Origin: Candidatus Blastococcus massiliensis AP3
Lineage (GTDB): Bacteria; Actinomycetota; Actinomycetes; Mycobacteriales; Geodermatophilaceae
NCBI RefSeq assembly: GCF_000582785.1
Contig: NZ_HG931173.1
Location: forward strand, 557,282 to 621,281
Reading direction: 5' to 3'
DNA length: 64,000 nucleotides
The notes beneath the pieces were generated by a model that was not told the DNA's origin, searched no databases, and saw only the letters and a program-made list of their open reading frames with translations. Below are positions 7,130 to 15,033 of this stretch, piece by piece. Each line of letters starts with the position of its first letter. Within the stretch, counting starts at the first letter, position 1. Made by a program: the position numbers and the translations under genes.

Positions 7130-8764
7130 ATGACCTACGTCATCACGCAGAACTGCTGCAAGGACGCCTCCTGCGTCGCGGTCTGCCCGGTCAACTGCAT
7201 CCACCCGGCACCCGGCGAGAACGCGTTCGGGTCCACGACGATGCTCTACATCGACCCGAAGGTGTGCATCGACTGCGGAGCGTGCGCCGACGCCTGCCCC
7301 GTCGACGCTGCCCTGCCCGCGGACGTCCTGAGCGGCGCAGACCGGATCTACGTCGACCTCAACGCCGAGCACTTTGCGCGATCGACGGAGCCTGCGGGCC
7401 AAGGCGCCTCTCGCACAGACCCTCTGTTCCACGCATGGGATCGACCGGCCTTCGACTGGTCCCTGCCCAGTGACTTCCGCGGCCTGGACGTCGCCGTCGT
7501 CGGGACCGGCCCGTCCGGCCTCTACGCGGCCGAGCTGCTGCTGTTGCACACCCGCTCGCGCGTCACTCTCATCGACCGGCTGCCGGTGGCGGGAGGCCTG
7601 ATCCGGTACGGCGTCGCGCCGGACCACCCTCGCACCAAAGGCATAACTCACAACCTGGGCCGGCTCTACACGCATCCTCGGGTCAGGCTGCTGCTGGGCA
7701 TCGATGTGGGCGCTGACCTGAGCGTGGACACACTGGCGCAGCACTTCGACGCGGTGATCTACGCCGTCGGCGCGGCCAGTGGCAAGCCGCTCGGCGTCCC
7801 AGGGGAGCGCCTACCCGGTAACCACACAGCTCCTGAGGTCGTCGGCTGGTACAACGCCCACCCGGACATGCCCGCCGACGCAGTCCGCCTGAGGGACGAG
7901 CGGGCGGTCGTCGTCGGCACGGGCAACGTAGCTCTCGATATCGCCCGGATTCTCAGCCGCGATGCCGACGAGCTGGCACGCACCGACATGGCAGACCATG
8001 CGCTCGCGGCCCTTCGGGCAGCGTCAGTGCGCGAGGTGGTTCTGCTCGGCCGGCGCGGTCCAGAGCACGCCGCCTACTCCGCGCCGGAGCTGCTCGCGCT
8101 GCGCCACCTCCCTGGGGTGGAGCTGGTCATCGACGACACCGATCCACGCACCGGGGAGGCCATCGACGCCGCGCCTCAGGGCAGCCAGCAGGACCTGCTT
8201 CGCGGGCTTCCGCGCGCGCTGCTCGACTACTCATCCAGTCCTCAGCCGGGACGGCGCATCGTCCTGCGATTCCACAGCACCGTCGAACGCGTACTGGGTG
8301 ATTCCGTCGCAGAGGGGGTCCGCCTGGTCGACGGCACCGATGTCCTGGCCAGTCCGGTCGTGAGCGCCATCGGCTATGGCGGTCGGGCGATCCAGGGCTT
8401 GCCCTTCGAACCCTCCACCGGACGGGTTCCGCACGTGGCGGGCCGAATCGACGGGGCTCCGGGAGCCTATGCCGTTGGTTGGTTCAAGCGCGGGTCCACC
8501 GGCGGCATCGGAGACAACCGAGTGGATGCCGCCGAGACGGTGCGCACGTTGCTGGACGACGCGATCGCCGGCCGGCTATCCACCCCTCAACGGACACCAC
8601 GTGCCCTCATGAGGTCCGTCCGTCGTTCTCACTCGGGCCTGGTCGACGCCACCGGGCTGGATCGGATTCTCAGCCGCGAGCGTGCGCGCGGACAGGCAAG
8701 CGGCCGACCCGCCGTCAAGTTCGCCACTGTCGAGGACCTGCGGCGCGCCAGCCGTCAGCGTTGA
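7130..8764 (+). CDS. fprB: Ferredoxin-NADP reductase with N-terminal 7Fe ferredoxin domain
   Basis: 544 residues from the ATG at 7130. Residues 1-75 form a ferredoxin domain with the cysteine pattern of 7Fe ferredoxins (CxxxxCVAVCPVNC and CIDCGACADACPVD). From about residue 115 follows an adrenodoxin-reductase-like FAD/NADP module: FAD loop VVGTGPSGLYAAE, GGLIRYGVAPDH, NADP loop VVGTGNVALDIAR and the C-terminal WFKRGSTGGIGDN. This is the arrangement of mycobacterial FprB. It moves electrons between NADPH and a ferredoxin-type acceptor. Placement directly after the AurF-like gene suggests it reduces that diiron enzyme. Confidence 0.88.
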   Translation: MTYVITQNCCKDASCVAVCPVNCIHPAPGENAFGSTTMLYIDPKVCIDCGACADACPVDAALPADVLSGADRIYVDLNAEHFARSTEPAGQGASRTDPLFHAWDRPAFDWSLPSDFRGLDVAVVGTGPSGLYAAELLLLHTRSRVTLIDRLPVAGGLIRYGVAPDHPRTKGITHNLGRLYTHPRVRLLLGIDVGADLSVDTLAQHFDAVIYAVGAASGKPLGVPGERLPGNHTAPEVVGWYNAHPDMPADAVRLRDERAVVVGTGNVALDIARILSRDADELARTDMADHALAALRAASVREVVLLGRRGPEHAAYSAPELLALRHLPGVELVIDDTDPRTGEAIDAAPQGSQQDLLRGLPRALLDYSSSPQPGRRIVLRFHSTVERVLGDSVAEGVRLVDGTDVLASPVVSAIGYGGRAIQGLPFEPSTGRVPHVAGRIDGAPGAYAVGWFKRGSTGGIGDNRVDAAETVRTLLDDAIAGRLSTPQRTPRALMRSVRRSHSGLVDATGLDRILSRERARGQASGRPAVKFATVEDLRRASRQR

Positions 8765-8870
8765 CTCCGCGTGGGGCACGGCCGTGTCGCGGGCGCGCCA
8801 GCAAGGACAAAGAGCAGCCACAGGCCGATCACGGCGGTAGATGGAGCCGCCGGGTCGACGTCCCCCGTAG

Positions 8871-9695
8871 TCAGGTCTCCCGGCGGAACATCGACGTGAG
8901 TCCCATGACGCCCAGCATCTGGTCGAAGTAGGGGTTGTCGCCTCGGATGACCGCGTGGCCGCCGGCCCGAGAGGTGCGCTTGGCCCACCGCTGCAGGGGT
9001 GGGAACGCCACGGAGTCGATGTAGGTCAGTCCGCGGACATCGATGGCCACAACCGCCAACTCCTCCAGACGCCGCTGGAGCCCTAGTCGGTCGACGGCCG
9101 GAGCGTCGATCTCACCCCGCAGGTGAACCACCCAACCGTCTCGCTCCTGTTCCACAGAACTGGGGGCCTGCTCGACGGGAGCAGCTTCCCGCTCGACGGC
9201 GACGACGTCGCTGCGGCGCTCGGACAGCCAGCTGACGTGATCCGGCAGCTTGGCCAGCTCCGAGTCCACGGTCTGCTGCACCATCCGCTGCATCGCCTTG
9301 CGCTGCAGCACCTGCCGTAGGCGATTGCCGCCCTGGGAGTCGTGAGACACGGTCACCGTGACGCGCGTGACACCCGGCGAGGCGTCAGCGAGTTCGACGC
9401 GGGTCTGCCAGTTCTCCGACGCCAACTCCAACCGGGTCCCGATGCGTTCCTCCGCGACCCATTCGACGACTTCCCCGCTGACCGCGCCCGGAGGCGGCGG
9501 CATATCGTCCAGCCGCCCCTGCGCGCAGACGAAGCGAGTCCCCTTGCCCATGACCGCGTCCGCGTCTGTCCCTACGCCCTCCGAGAAGACGTAGGAAACG
9601 TCGCACACCGGGCAGTACGCGGTTAGGGCGGTCAGTGCCCGCCACACGGACTGCCGAGCGAACGGAACCTCGCGTGTTCCTGAGGCGGTCGTCAT
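8871..9695 (-). CDS. SRPBCC-STAS two-domain protein
   Basis: 274 residues from an ATG at 9695 with GAAGGAA about 5 bases upstream. Residues 1-150 resemble an SRPBCC/polyketide-cyclase fold used as a lipid or ligand pocket. A linker (about 160-190) leads to a C-terminal STAS domain (about 192-272) with VVAIDVRGLTYIDSVAFPPLQ, where anti-anti-sigma factors have the phosphorylatable serine in a DSxG-like turn; here it reads IDSVAF. It may tie ligand sensing to an anti-sigma or envelope partner. Its promoter region carries BlaI-type site 3. No membrane segment is seen. Confidence 0.7.
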   Translation of the reverse strand: MTTASGTREVPFARQSVWRALTALTAYCPVCDVSYVFSEGVGTDADAVMGKGTRFVCAQGRLDDMPPPPGAVSGEVVEWVAEERIGTRLELASENWQTRVELADASPGVTRVTVTVSHDSQGGNRLRQVLQRKAMQRMVQQTVDSELAKLPDHVSWLSERRSDVVAVEREAAPVEQAPSSVEQERDGWVVHLRGEIDAPAVDRLGLQRRLEELAVVAIDVRGLTYIDSVAFPPLQRWAKRTSRAGGHAVIRGDNPYFDQMLGVMGLTSMFRRET

Positions 9696-9741
9696 CCCGT
9701 TCCTTCGACTTCGAGGGGCCGGTCAGATCTCTGGGCCGGCA

Positions 9742-9757
9742 CTAACAAGACTAGTAG
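9742..9757. promoter_or_regulatory. BlaI-type operator, site 3
   Basis: CTAACAAGACTAGTAG; the reverse complement reads CTACTA-N6-TTAG, a full match. It lies 47 bases upstream of the SRPBCC-STAS start (minus strand). Confidence 0.7.
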
Positions 9758-9794
9758 GAGCTGGCGACACTCCCCTATGCCGACTCTCGCTCGT

Positions 9795-9810
9795 CTACGA
9801 TCCACGTTAG
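9795..9810. promoter_or_regulatory. BlaI-type operator, site 4
   Basis: CTACGATCCACGTTAG, a full match, 34 bases upstream of the ctaG-like GTG at 9844 (plus strand). Sites 3 and 4 give each of the two divergent genes its own operator. Confidence 0.7.
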
Positions 9811-9843
9811 GAGAATGTGGATCAGCGCCGTGGAGGAGGTTCC

Positions 9844-10803
9844 GTGGAGCACGGGCGACACTCGGGCATGTGGGTGCCCGACGAGCCACCGACGTGGGGG
9901 CGGATGTTCCTGCCACACCTGGAGGCCTCGTCGGTCCTGGCAGTGCTGAGCCTCGTCGCGCTGGTGGTGTACCTGGCCGCGGTCATGCGGTTGCGCCGAA
10001 CGGGCGTCTCCTGGCCCTGGTGGCGAACGCTCTCCTGGCTCGCCGGGACTGCGTCTCTGTTCGCCGTCACCGGCACCTGGTTGAACGGCTACAGCATGGT
10101 GCTGTTCAGCGTCCACATGACCCAGCACATGGTCCTGTCACTGATCACGCCACTGCTGCTCCTGGTCGCCGCACCGGTGACTCTCGCGCTGCGGACCCTG
10201 CCCCGAGGCCAAGGCGTGTCCGGCGTCCCGCGGGCACTGCTCCTCAACGGGCTACACAGCCGCCTGGCACGGCTTCTCGCCCACCCGCTGTTCTCTATCC
10301 CGCTGTTCCTTGCGAGCCTCTACGGCGTCTACTTCACGCCACTCTTCGACGCTTTGATGAGCAACCCCGCCGGGCACCAGCTGATGTTGGCGCACTTCGT
10401 CGTCACCGGGATCCTGTTCTTCGGGCCGATCGTGGCGCAGGATCCCTGGCCCCGGACGCTGAGCCACCCCGGCCGGATGCTCGAGCTCTTTCTGCCCGTG
10501 CCGTTTCACGCGTTCTTCGGCGTCGCGATCATGATGGCCAGCTCACTGGTCGTCGACACGTTTGCCCAGCCCCCGGCCGGTTGGGGCATCGACCCGCTGC
10601 GAGACCAGGGCGAGGCCGGCGGCATCGTCTGGGCCTTCGGAGAACTGCCCACCGTGCTGGTACTGGCAGTCGTCTTCTTCTCCTGGGCCAGTTCCGACGA
10701 GCGGCGCGGCAAGGCCCTGGACCGGGCAGCCGACCGGACCGGTGACGCCGAGCTGGCGGAGTACAACGCTCGACTTCGCGCCATGGCGTATTTGAACAGG
10801 TGA
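9844..10803 (+). CDS. ctaG: CtaG-family cytochrome oxidase assembly protein
   Basis: 319 residues. The GTG at 9844 is chosen because GGAGGAGG ends 5 bases upstream; an in-frame GTG at 9817 lacks a ribosome site. About seven membrane helices carry the family's histidines in HMTQHMVLSLITPLLLL and HQLMLAHFVVTG, with PVPFHAFFGVAIM later. The caa3-type CtaG family is needed for copper insertion or assembly of cytochrome c oxidase in Bacillus and actinomycetes. A lone oxidase subunit I gene is present at 28295-30046, a likely client. Control by BlaI-type site 4 is inferred. Confidence 0.9.
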   Translation: MEHGRHSGMWVPDEPPTWGRMFLPHLEASSVLAVLSLVALVVYLAAVMRLRRTGVSWPWWRTLSWLAGTASLFAVTGTWLNGYSMVLFSVHMTQHMVLSLITPLLLLVAAPVTLALRTLPRGQGVSGVPRALLLNGLHSRLARLLAHPLFSIPLFLASLYGVYFTPLFDALMSNPAGHQLMLAHFVVTGILFFGPIVAQDPWPRTLSHPGRMLELFLPVPFHAFFGVAIMMASSLVVDTFAQPPAGWGIDPLRDQGEAGGIVWAFGELPTVLVLAVVFFSWASSDERRGKALDRAADRTGDAELAEYNARLRAMAYLNR

Positions 10804-10856
10804 GGCGCGGCGGCGCCGTTCCAGACAGACGGGCAGATTCGAGACCAGGACTTGGC

Positions 10857-10882
10857 CCCCGCCGGGATCCGAGCCCGCGGGG
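10857..10882. terminator. Hairpin between convergent ctaG and M23 gene
   Basis: CCCCG/CGGGG and inner CGGG/CCCG arms with a single bulged C and a 7-base loop, in the 83-base gap between the convergent ends at 10803 and 10887. It may act as a bidirectional terminator; there is no U-run. Confidence 0.4.
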
Positions 10883-10886
10883 TACG

Positions 10887-12248
10887 TCAGCCCCCGCAGG
10901 CACCGACAGAGATCCCACGAGCGTTCAGCCACGCAGCCGGGTTTGAGGCTCCGCTGTACATGGCCCCGTTCGGATGCACCTCGAAATGCACATGCGGCCC
11001 GGTCGAGTTACCCCTGTTTCCCACCTCGGCGATCTGCTCGCCGGCCACCACACGGTCGCCGGCGCGGACGAAGTAGTCGTTGATGTGCCCGTAGACGTAC
11101 ACGGCACCGTCGTCGCCGAGCAGGTAGACAGCCAGCCCGAAACCGGTGGCCGGCCCAGCACGCTGGACGGTTCCCGAGATGGGGGCGTAAAGCGGCGTGC
11201 CGATGGGAGAGGCGACGTCTAGCCCGTTGTGCGAGGTTCCCCAGCGTGCGCCGAAGCAACTGGTGACGCGTCCGGAGAAGGGCGCGGTATAACCGGAAGA
11301 CCCGCCGGAGCCAGCATTGCTGGGCCTGTTGCTCCGCGCCGCCGCCGCGGCCTCGGCGACTTTCCGGGCCGACGCCTCGGCTGCGGCAGCGGCGGCGGCC
11401 TCCTCGGCCTGCTTTTGGGCCGTCCACTGCTGATAGGCGTTCCGTGCCCCCTGCAGCTCGAGAACTCTGATCTGGGCGGCCTTCAGGTCCACCTCGTGCG
11501 TCGCCCTCTGTGCGGCCACCTCGGCGTAGACACCTTGCTGGGCGGTCAGCTGCGCGTCCGCCTGCGCTTTGGCGGCCTGGGCCGTCTCCTCGGCGGCAGC
11601 CATCTCGTCGCGGGCGGCGCGAGCGGAGGAGTCGGCGTTGGTCTGAGTCACCTTGGCGAACTGGAGCTGGCCGAGAACGTCCACCTCGTTGACTGCGACG
11701 TAGTCGAGCAGAGCGGCGCGCTGGATCAGTTCGCCAGGTCCCTCGGAGCTCAACAGCGCGGCCGTCCTGGAGATCGTCGACCCGTTCATGTAGCTGTCAC
11801 GGGAGAATTGGGCGATGCGAGCTTCCGCTACGGAGACGGCAGCCGCCGCTGCTTGGAGCTCGGCTGCTCGCTGTTCAGCCATCGCCTCGGCCTGCAGGAG
11901 CGCTTCCTCGGCGATCATGTAGGCGGTCCCTGCGGCCTCGGCCTCGATGCCGACGCGTTCGAGCTGGGCTTCGGCGACCGCTACCAGGCCGGCGATACGG
12001 CCGACCTCGGCCGCCGCAGTCGCCTGCTCGGCCTGCGCGGCACCGATCTGGCCGTCCGTGGGGTTGGGAGGCGCGGGCGCGGTGAGACCAGGCGTTGCCA
12101 AGCCGACGAGCGCAATGCTGGCGAGCACACCGATCAGCGTGCTCCGCACCGGACGGCGACAGCCCGGACGACTCACTGTCGGCCAGCGGTGACCTGGCCG
12201 TCCAGCGACTGTCGGGCCGGCCCGTCGGAGAGAACGGTGATGGGACAT
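10887..12248 (-). CDS. Secreted coiled-coil M23 (LytM) peptidase
   Basis: 453 residues. The ATG at 12248 follows GGGAG at about 7 bases. A signal segment (about residues 36-57) precedes a long Ala/Glu-rich coiled-coil region (about 65-310) as in EnvC/NlpD-type proteins. The C-terminal LytM domain (about 325-450) retains the zinc ligands: HNGLD (H..D) and the HxH of GPHVHFEV, with YGHIN preceding it. It would cut peptide cross-bridges in the wall, or activate an amidase. It is clearly paralogous to the adjacent gene at 12473-13735. A BlaI-type site lies 56 bases upstream. Confidence 0.9.
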   Translation of the reverse strand: MSHHRSLRRAGPTVAGRPGHRWPTVSRPGCRRPVRSTLIGVLASIALVGLATPGLTAPAPPNPTDGQIGAAQAEQATAAAEVGRIAGLVAVAEAQLERVGIEAEAAGTAYMIAEEALLQAEAMAEQRAAELQAAAAAVSVAEARIAQFSRDSYMNGSTISRTAALLSSEGPGELIQRAALLDYVAVNEVDVLGQLQFAKVTQTNADSSARAARDEMAAAEETAQAAKAQADAQLTAQQGVYAEVAAQRATHEVDLKAAQIRVLELQGARNAYQQWTAQKQAEEAAAAAAAEASARKVAEAAAAARSNRPSNAGSGGSSGYTAPFSGRVTSCFGARWGTSHNGLDVASPIGTPLYAPISGTVQRAGPATGFGLAVYLLGDDGAVYVYGHINDYFVRAGDRVVAGEQIAEVGNRGNSTGPHVHFEVHPNGAMYSGASNPAAWLNARGISVGACGG

Positions 12249-12303
12249 GGCTCGCTCCCTGGGGAAGAGGGTGGCGGTATGGATGAGCCAGAGCAGAGTC
12301 CCA

Positions 12304-12319
12304 CTAACTCAGATAGTAG
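12304..12319. promoter_or_regulatory. BlaI-type operator, site 5
   Basis: CTAACTCAGATAGTAG; the reverse complement reads CTACTA-N6-TTAG. It sits 56 bases upstream of the M23 gene starting at 12248 (minus strand). Confidence 0.7.
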
Positions 12320-12472
12320 CGATGGCAACACGCGGCACACATGTCACTCACTTCCCACCGCTGAGTCACGCCTTGGGCACTCAGAGTGGCCGCCATACCG
12401 CGTCGGCTGCCCCGGGGTCCTGCGCACACCCGTGCGACCCGGTGCCACGTCGTCTCTCGACGTGGCTACCGA

Positions 12473-13735
12473 TCAGCCACAGCCGCCACCGAGCGTGATG
12501 CCGCGGGCCCCCAGCCACGGCGTTGGATCGACGCGGTCCTGGTAGAGCCCATTCCGATGGGTCTCGATGTGCAGGTGGGGTCCCGTCGACTGCCCCCGGT
12601 TGCCCACCTCGGCGATCTGCTGACCGGCAGTGACCACCTGACCCGCGTTCACGAAGTACTCGTTGATGTGGCCGTACACGGTGATGGTGCCGTCCCCGTG
12701 CTGGATGTAGACGGCCAGGCCGAACCCGCTCGCAGGCCCCGCGTCCAGCACCACTCCGTCATCCGGTGCATAGATGGGCGTACCGATGGGAGCGGCGATG
12801 TCCACGCCGTTGTGCTTGGCGCCGGACCGGCTTCCGTAGCAGGACGTCACCCGACCGGCCACGAGCGCGGCGGTGCCGGCGCGCGCCATCGCAAGTTCGC
12901 CTCGCTGCTGCTCGTCCCGCGCGGCAACCGGATCTGCCACTCCCTGCGCCCCCAACAGCTTGATCTCCGCGTCGCGGAGCTGCGCGTCGAGGGCGAGCTT
13001 CTGGCCAGCAGCAGCGTCGTACGCCTGCTGAGATGCCGCGAGCTGCGCCTGGGCTGCAGCCTCCGCCTCGACCGAGGCGCGCACGGCCGCATCGCGCTCC
13101 GCGACCGCAGCCTGGGCCGCCCGATCAGCGCGCTCCTGCCGCCCCTGGATCACCTCGAACTCCTCGAGCCGCTCGGCGCGGTCCTCACCCAGGAGGTCGA
13201 GCATCGCAGCCCTCTCCAGCACCTCGTCAGGTCCGGCCGCGTCGAGCAGCGCGGCCGCATCGCCCAGCGAATCGGCACCCATGAAGGCATCGCGGCCGAG
13301 AGCGGCAATGCCGCCCCGAGCGGCATCGACCGCCGCGCGAGTCGCCTCCAGCTCAGCGGCAGCGGCAGCGGCTTGCGTCTCTGCATCCACAAGCGCAGCC
13401 TGCGCAGCGCGGGAGGCGTCGGCCGCAGCCTCCGCTTCCACGGTGGATCTCTCCAGATCCTTCTCAGCCGCGGTCACCAACCCCGAGATCCTCTCGACCT
13501 CAGTACTCAAAACAGCCTCCTCCGACTGCCCTTCGGCGGGGGCAGCAAGTGCCGTCACGGCCGACAGTCCGATGACAAGCGCTGCCGTGGCGGCAACAAG
13601 GCCGGTGCGCCGGTGGCGGATGATCGCGGAACCGACTCCGGGGAGACCCGTTCGACTGTCTCGGCGGAGTCGATCGGAGCGGACTACGGACGGGACGACG
13701 GACGTGCGGACGGATCGGTTGTGCAGCGTCGCCAA
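12473..13735 (-). CDS. Secreted coiled-coil M23 (LytM) peptidase, paralog
   Basis: 420 residues with a signal segment at about 43-65, an Ala/Glu-rich coiled coil (about 68-285) and a C-terminal LytM domain with HNGVD, YGHIN and the HxH of GPHLHIET. It shares with its neighbour at 10887 the runs GRVTSC, APIGTP(I/L)YAP and GFGLAVY, so the two look like a tandem duplication that later diverged. All zinc ligands are kept, so an active endopeptidase is expected. Its nearest operator-like site (13959-13974) is degenerate and lies 224 bases upstream. Confidence 0.88.
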   Translation of the reverse strand: MATLHNRSVRTSVVPSVVRSDRLRRDSRTGLPGVGSAIIRHRRTGLVAATAALVIGLSAVTALAAPAEGQSEEAVLSTEVERISGLVTAAEKDLERSTVEAEAAADASRAAQAALVDAETQAAAAAAELEATRAAVDAARGGIAALGRDAFMGADSLGDAAALLDAAGPDEVLERAAMLDLLGEDRAERLEEFEVIQGRQERADRAAQAAVAERDAAVRASVEAEAAAQAQLAASQQAYDAAAGQKLALDAQLRDAEIKLLGAQGVADPVAARDEQQRGELAMARAGTAALVAGRVTSCYGSRSGAKHNGVDIAAPIGTPIYAPDDGVVLDAGPASGFGLAVYIQHGDGTITVYGHINEYFVNAGQVVTAGQQIAEVGNRGQSTGPHLHIETHRNGLYQDRVDPTPWLGARGITLGGGCG

Positions 13736-14055
13736 GGCGGCGGATCTCCGTTCTTCCTCGCCGCCTACCGGGTTAGCTGACGGGTTCGGGCGGGAAGGCG
13801 CCCTACCCGCGTGCTCGCAGTCGCGCTCACGCGGGATTCACCCCAGGGGAACGGTGGGTCCCCGGTCCGTCCGGCCGTGTGGCACGGGCAGTTAGGCGGG
13901 GTCCGACCGAGGCTCTCCGGTCGAGAGGCACAGCTCGGTAGGACCGCCCGGAACCGTAGTACGAAGTTCCTTAGTTGTCACGGTTGCATAACGACGGCTG
14001 ACGAAGCTGCTGGTCAACAACACCTGCACCGAGGACATCCCAGGGGCCGTCGCGC
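13736..14055. other. Non-coding gap with a degenerate operator
   Basis: No convincing gene is seen in these 320 bases between ccsB and the M23 gene. The only item noted is the operator-like site at 13959-13974. Confidence 0.5.
13959..13974. promoter_or_regulatory. BlaI-type operator, degenerate site 6
   Basis: GTACGAAGTTCCTTAG matches CTACGA-N6-TTAG except for the first base. It could serve the M23 gene starting at 13735 only through a long leader. Confidence 0.4.
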
Positions 14056-15033
14056 TCACGAGACGCCGCCGTAGGAGTGCAGACCGGTCGACACCAGGTT
14101 CACGAACAGCAGGTTGAAGACGAGGCTCGCGAAGGCGACCAGGTTCACCCACGCGGCCGGGCGGCCTCGCCACCCGGCGGTGGTTCGGGCGTGCAGGTAA
14201 GTCGCATACAGAGCCCAGGAGATGAAAGCCCAGGTCTCCTTCGGGTCCCATCCCCAGAACCGCCCCCAGGCGCTCTCCGCCCAGATCGCGCCGGCGATGA
14301 CCGCGAACGTCCAGACGGGGAAACCGAAGACCGCGGTGCGGTGCGCCACCCGGTCGAGCACGGCCACACTGGGCAGCTTGTCGGCGATCCCCCCGCTCCT
14401 ACGGCCGCCGTCCCCCAGCGTCCTCTCGCGGTGGACCGCGACCAGGTACAGCGCACTGGCGACGGCGCTGACGATGAAGATGCCGAACGAGATGATGGCC
14501 GCCGAAACGTGCACGGCCAGCCAGTCCGAACGCAGGGCGGCAATCAGCGGACCGGATTCCGCGTAGAGGTAGAGCCCGATGAGAACCAGCCCGAGCACCA
14601 CGGGCCCGAGCACAAAGGCTCCGATGCGTCGCACCGCCGGCACCCGGACTGCGAACACGAGGTAGGCGACCACGCCGGCGAGTACCGAGGCAGTTGCGAA
14701 CTCGTACATGTTGCCCCACGGCACCCGCCCGGTCGCCGCGCTGCGGGCGACGAGCACACCGGCGTTGGCGAGGGCGCCGGCACCCGTGAGCCCGACGCCC
14801 AGGAGCCCCCAGCGGCGACCGGCCGAGCCGGACGCCGCCGCCGGCGGCTGGGCTCCGTCCTCCGGAGAGGACAGGGACGTGCCGACACCGACGGTGGCCA
14901 GCTCCTGACTCGGCCGGAAGGCGCGCCTTCCGAACGCGAGCTCGCCACAGAAAGCGAGCGCCGCGAGGGCATAGATGATGATCGAGGCGCTGAAGAGGGA
15001 GTCGGACAGGGCAGAGAACTGGTCGGATGTCAT
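14056..15033 (-). CDS. ccsB: CcsB/ResC cytochrome c synthesis protein
   Basis: 325 residues with eight or so membrane helices. The WWD heme-handling motif is present as WGRFWGWDPKETWAFISW near residues 258-275, with WGNMYEF at about 107 and the conserved histidine in the VHVSAAIISFG helix. This is the system II heme transporter half (ResC/CcsA family) that works with ResB to deliver heme to apocytochrome c outside the membrane. The gene overlaps lnt by 4 bases and is transcribed with it. ResB is encoded separately at 34267. Confidence 0.93.
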   Translation of the reverse strand: MTSDQFSALSDSLFSASIIIYALAALAFCGELAFGRRAFRPSQELATVGVGTSLSSPEDGAQPPAAASGSAGRRWGLLGVGLTGAGALANAGVLVARSAATGRVPWGNMYEFATASVLAGVVAYLVFAVRVPAVRRIGAFVLGPVVLGLVLIGLYLYAESGPLIAALRSDWLAVHVSAAIISFGIFIVSAVASALYLVAVHRERTLGDGGRRSGGIADKLPSVAVLDRVAHRTAVFGFPVWTFAVIAGAIWAESAWGRFWGWDPKETWAFISWALYATYLHARTTAGWRGRPAAWVNLVAFASLVFNLLFVNLVSTGLHSYGGVS

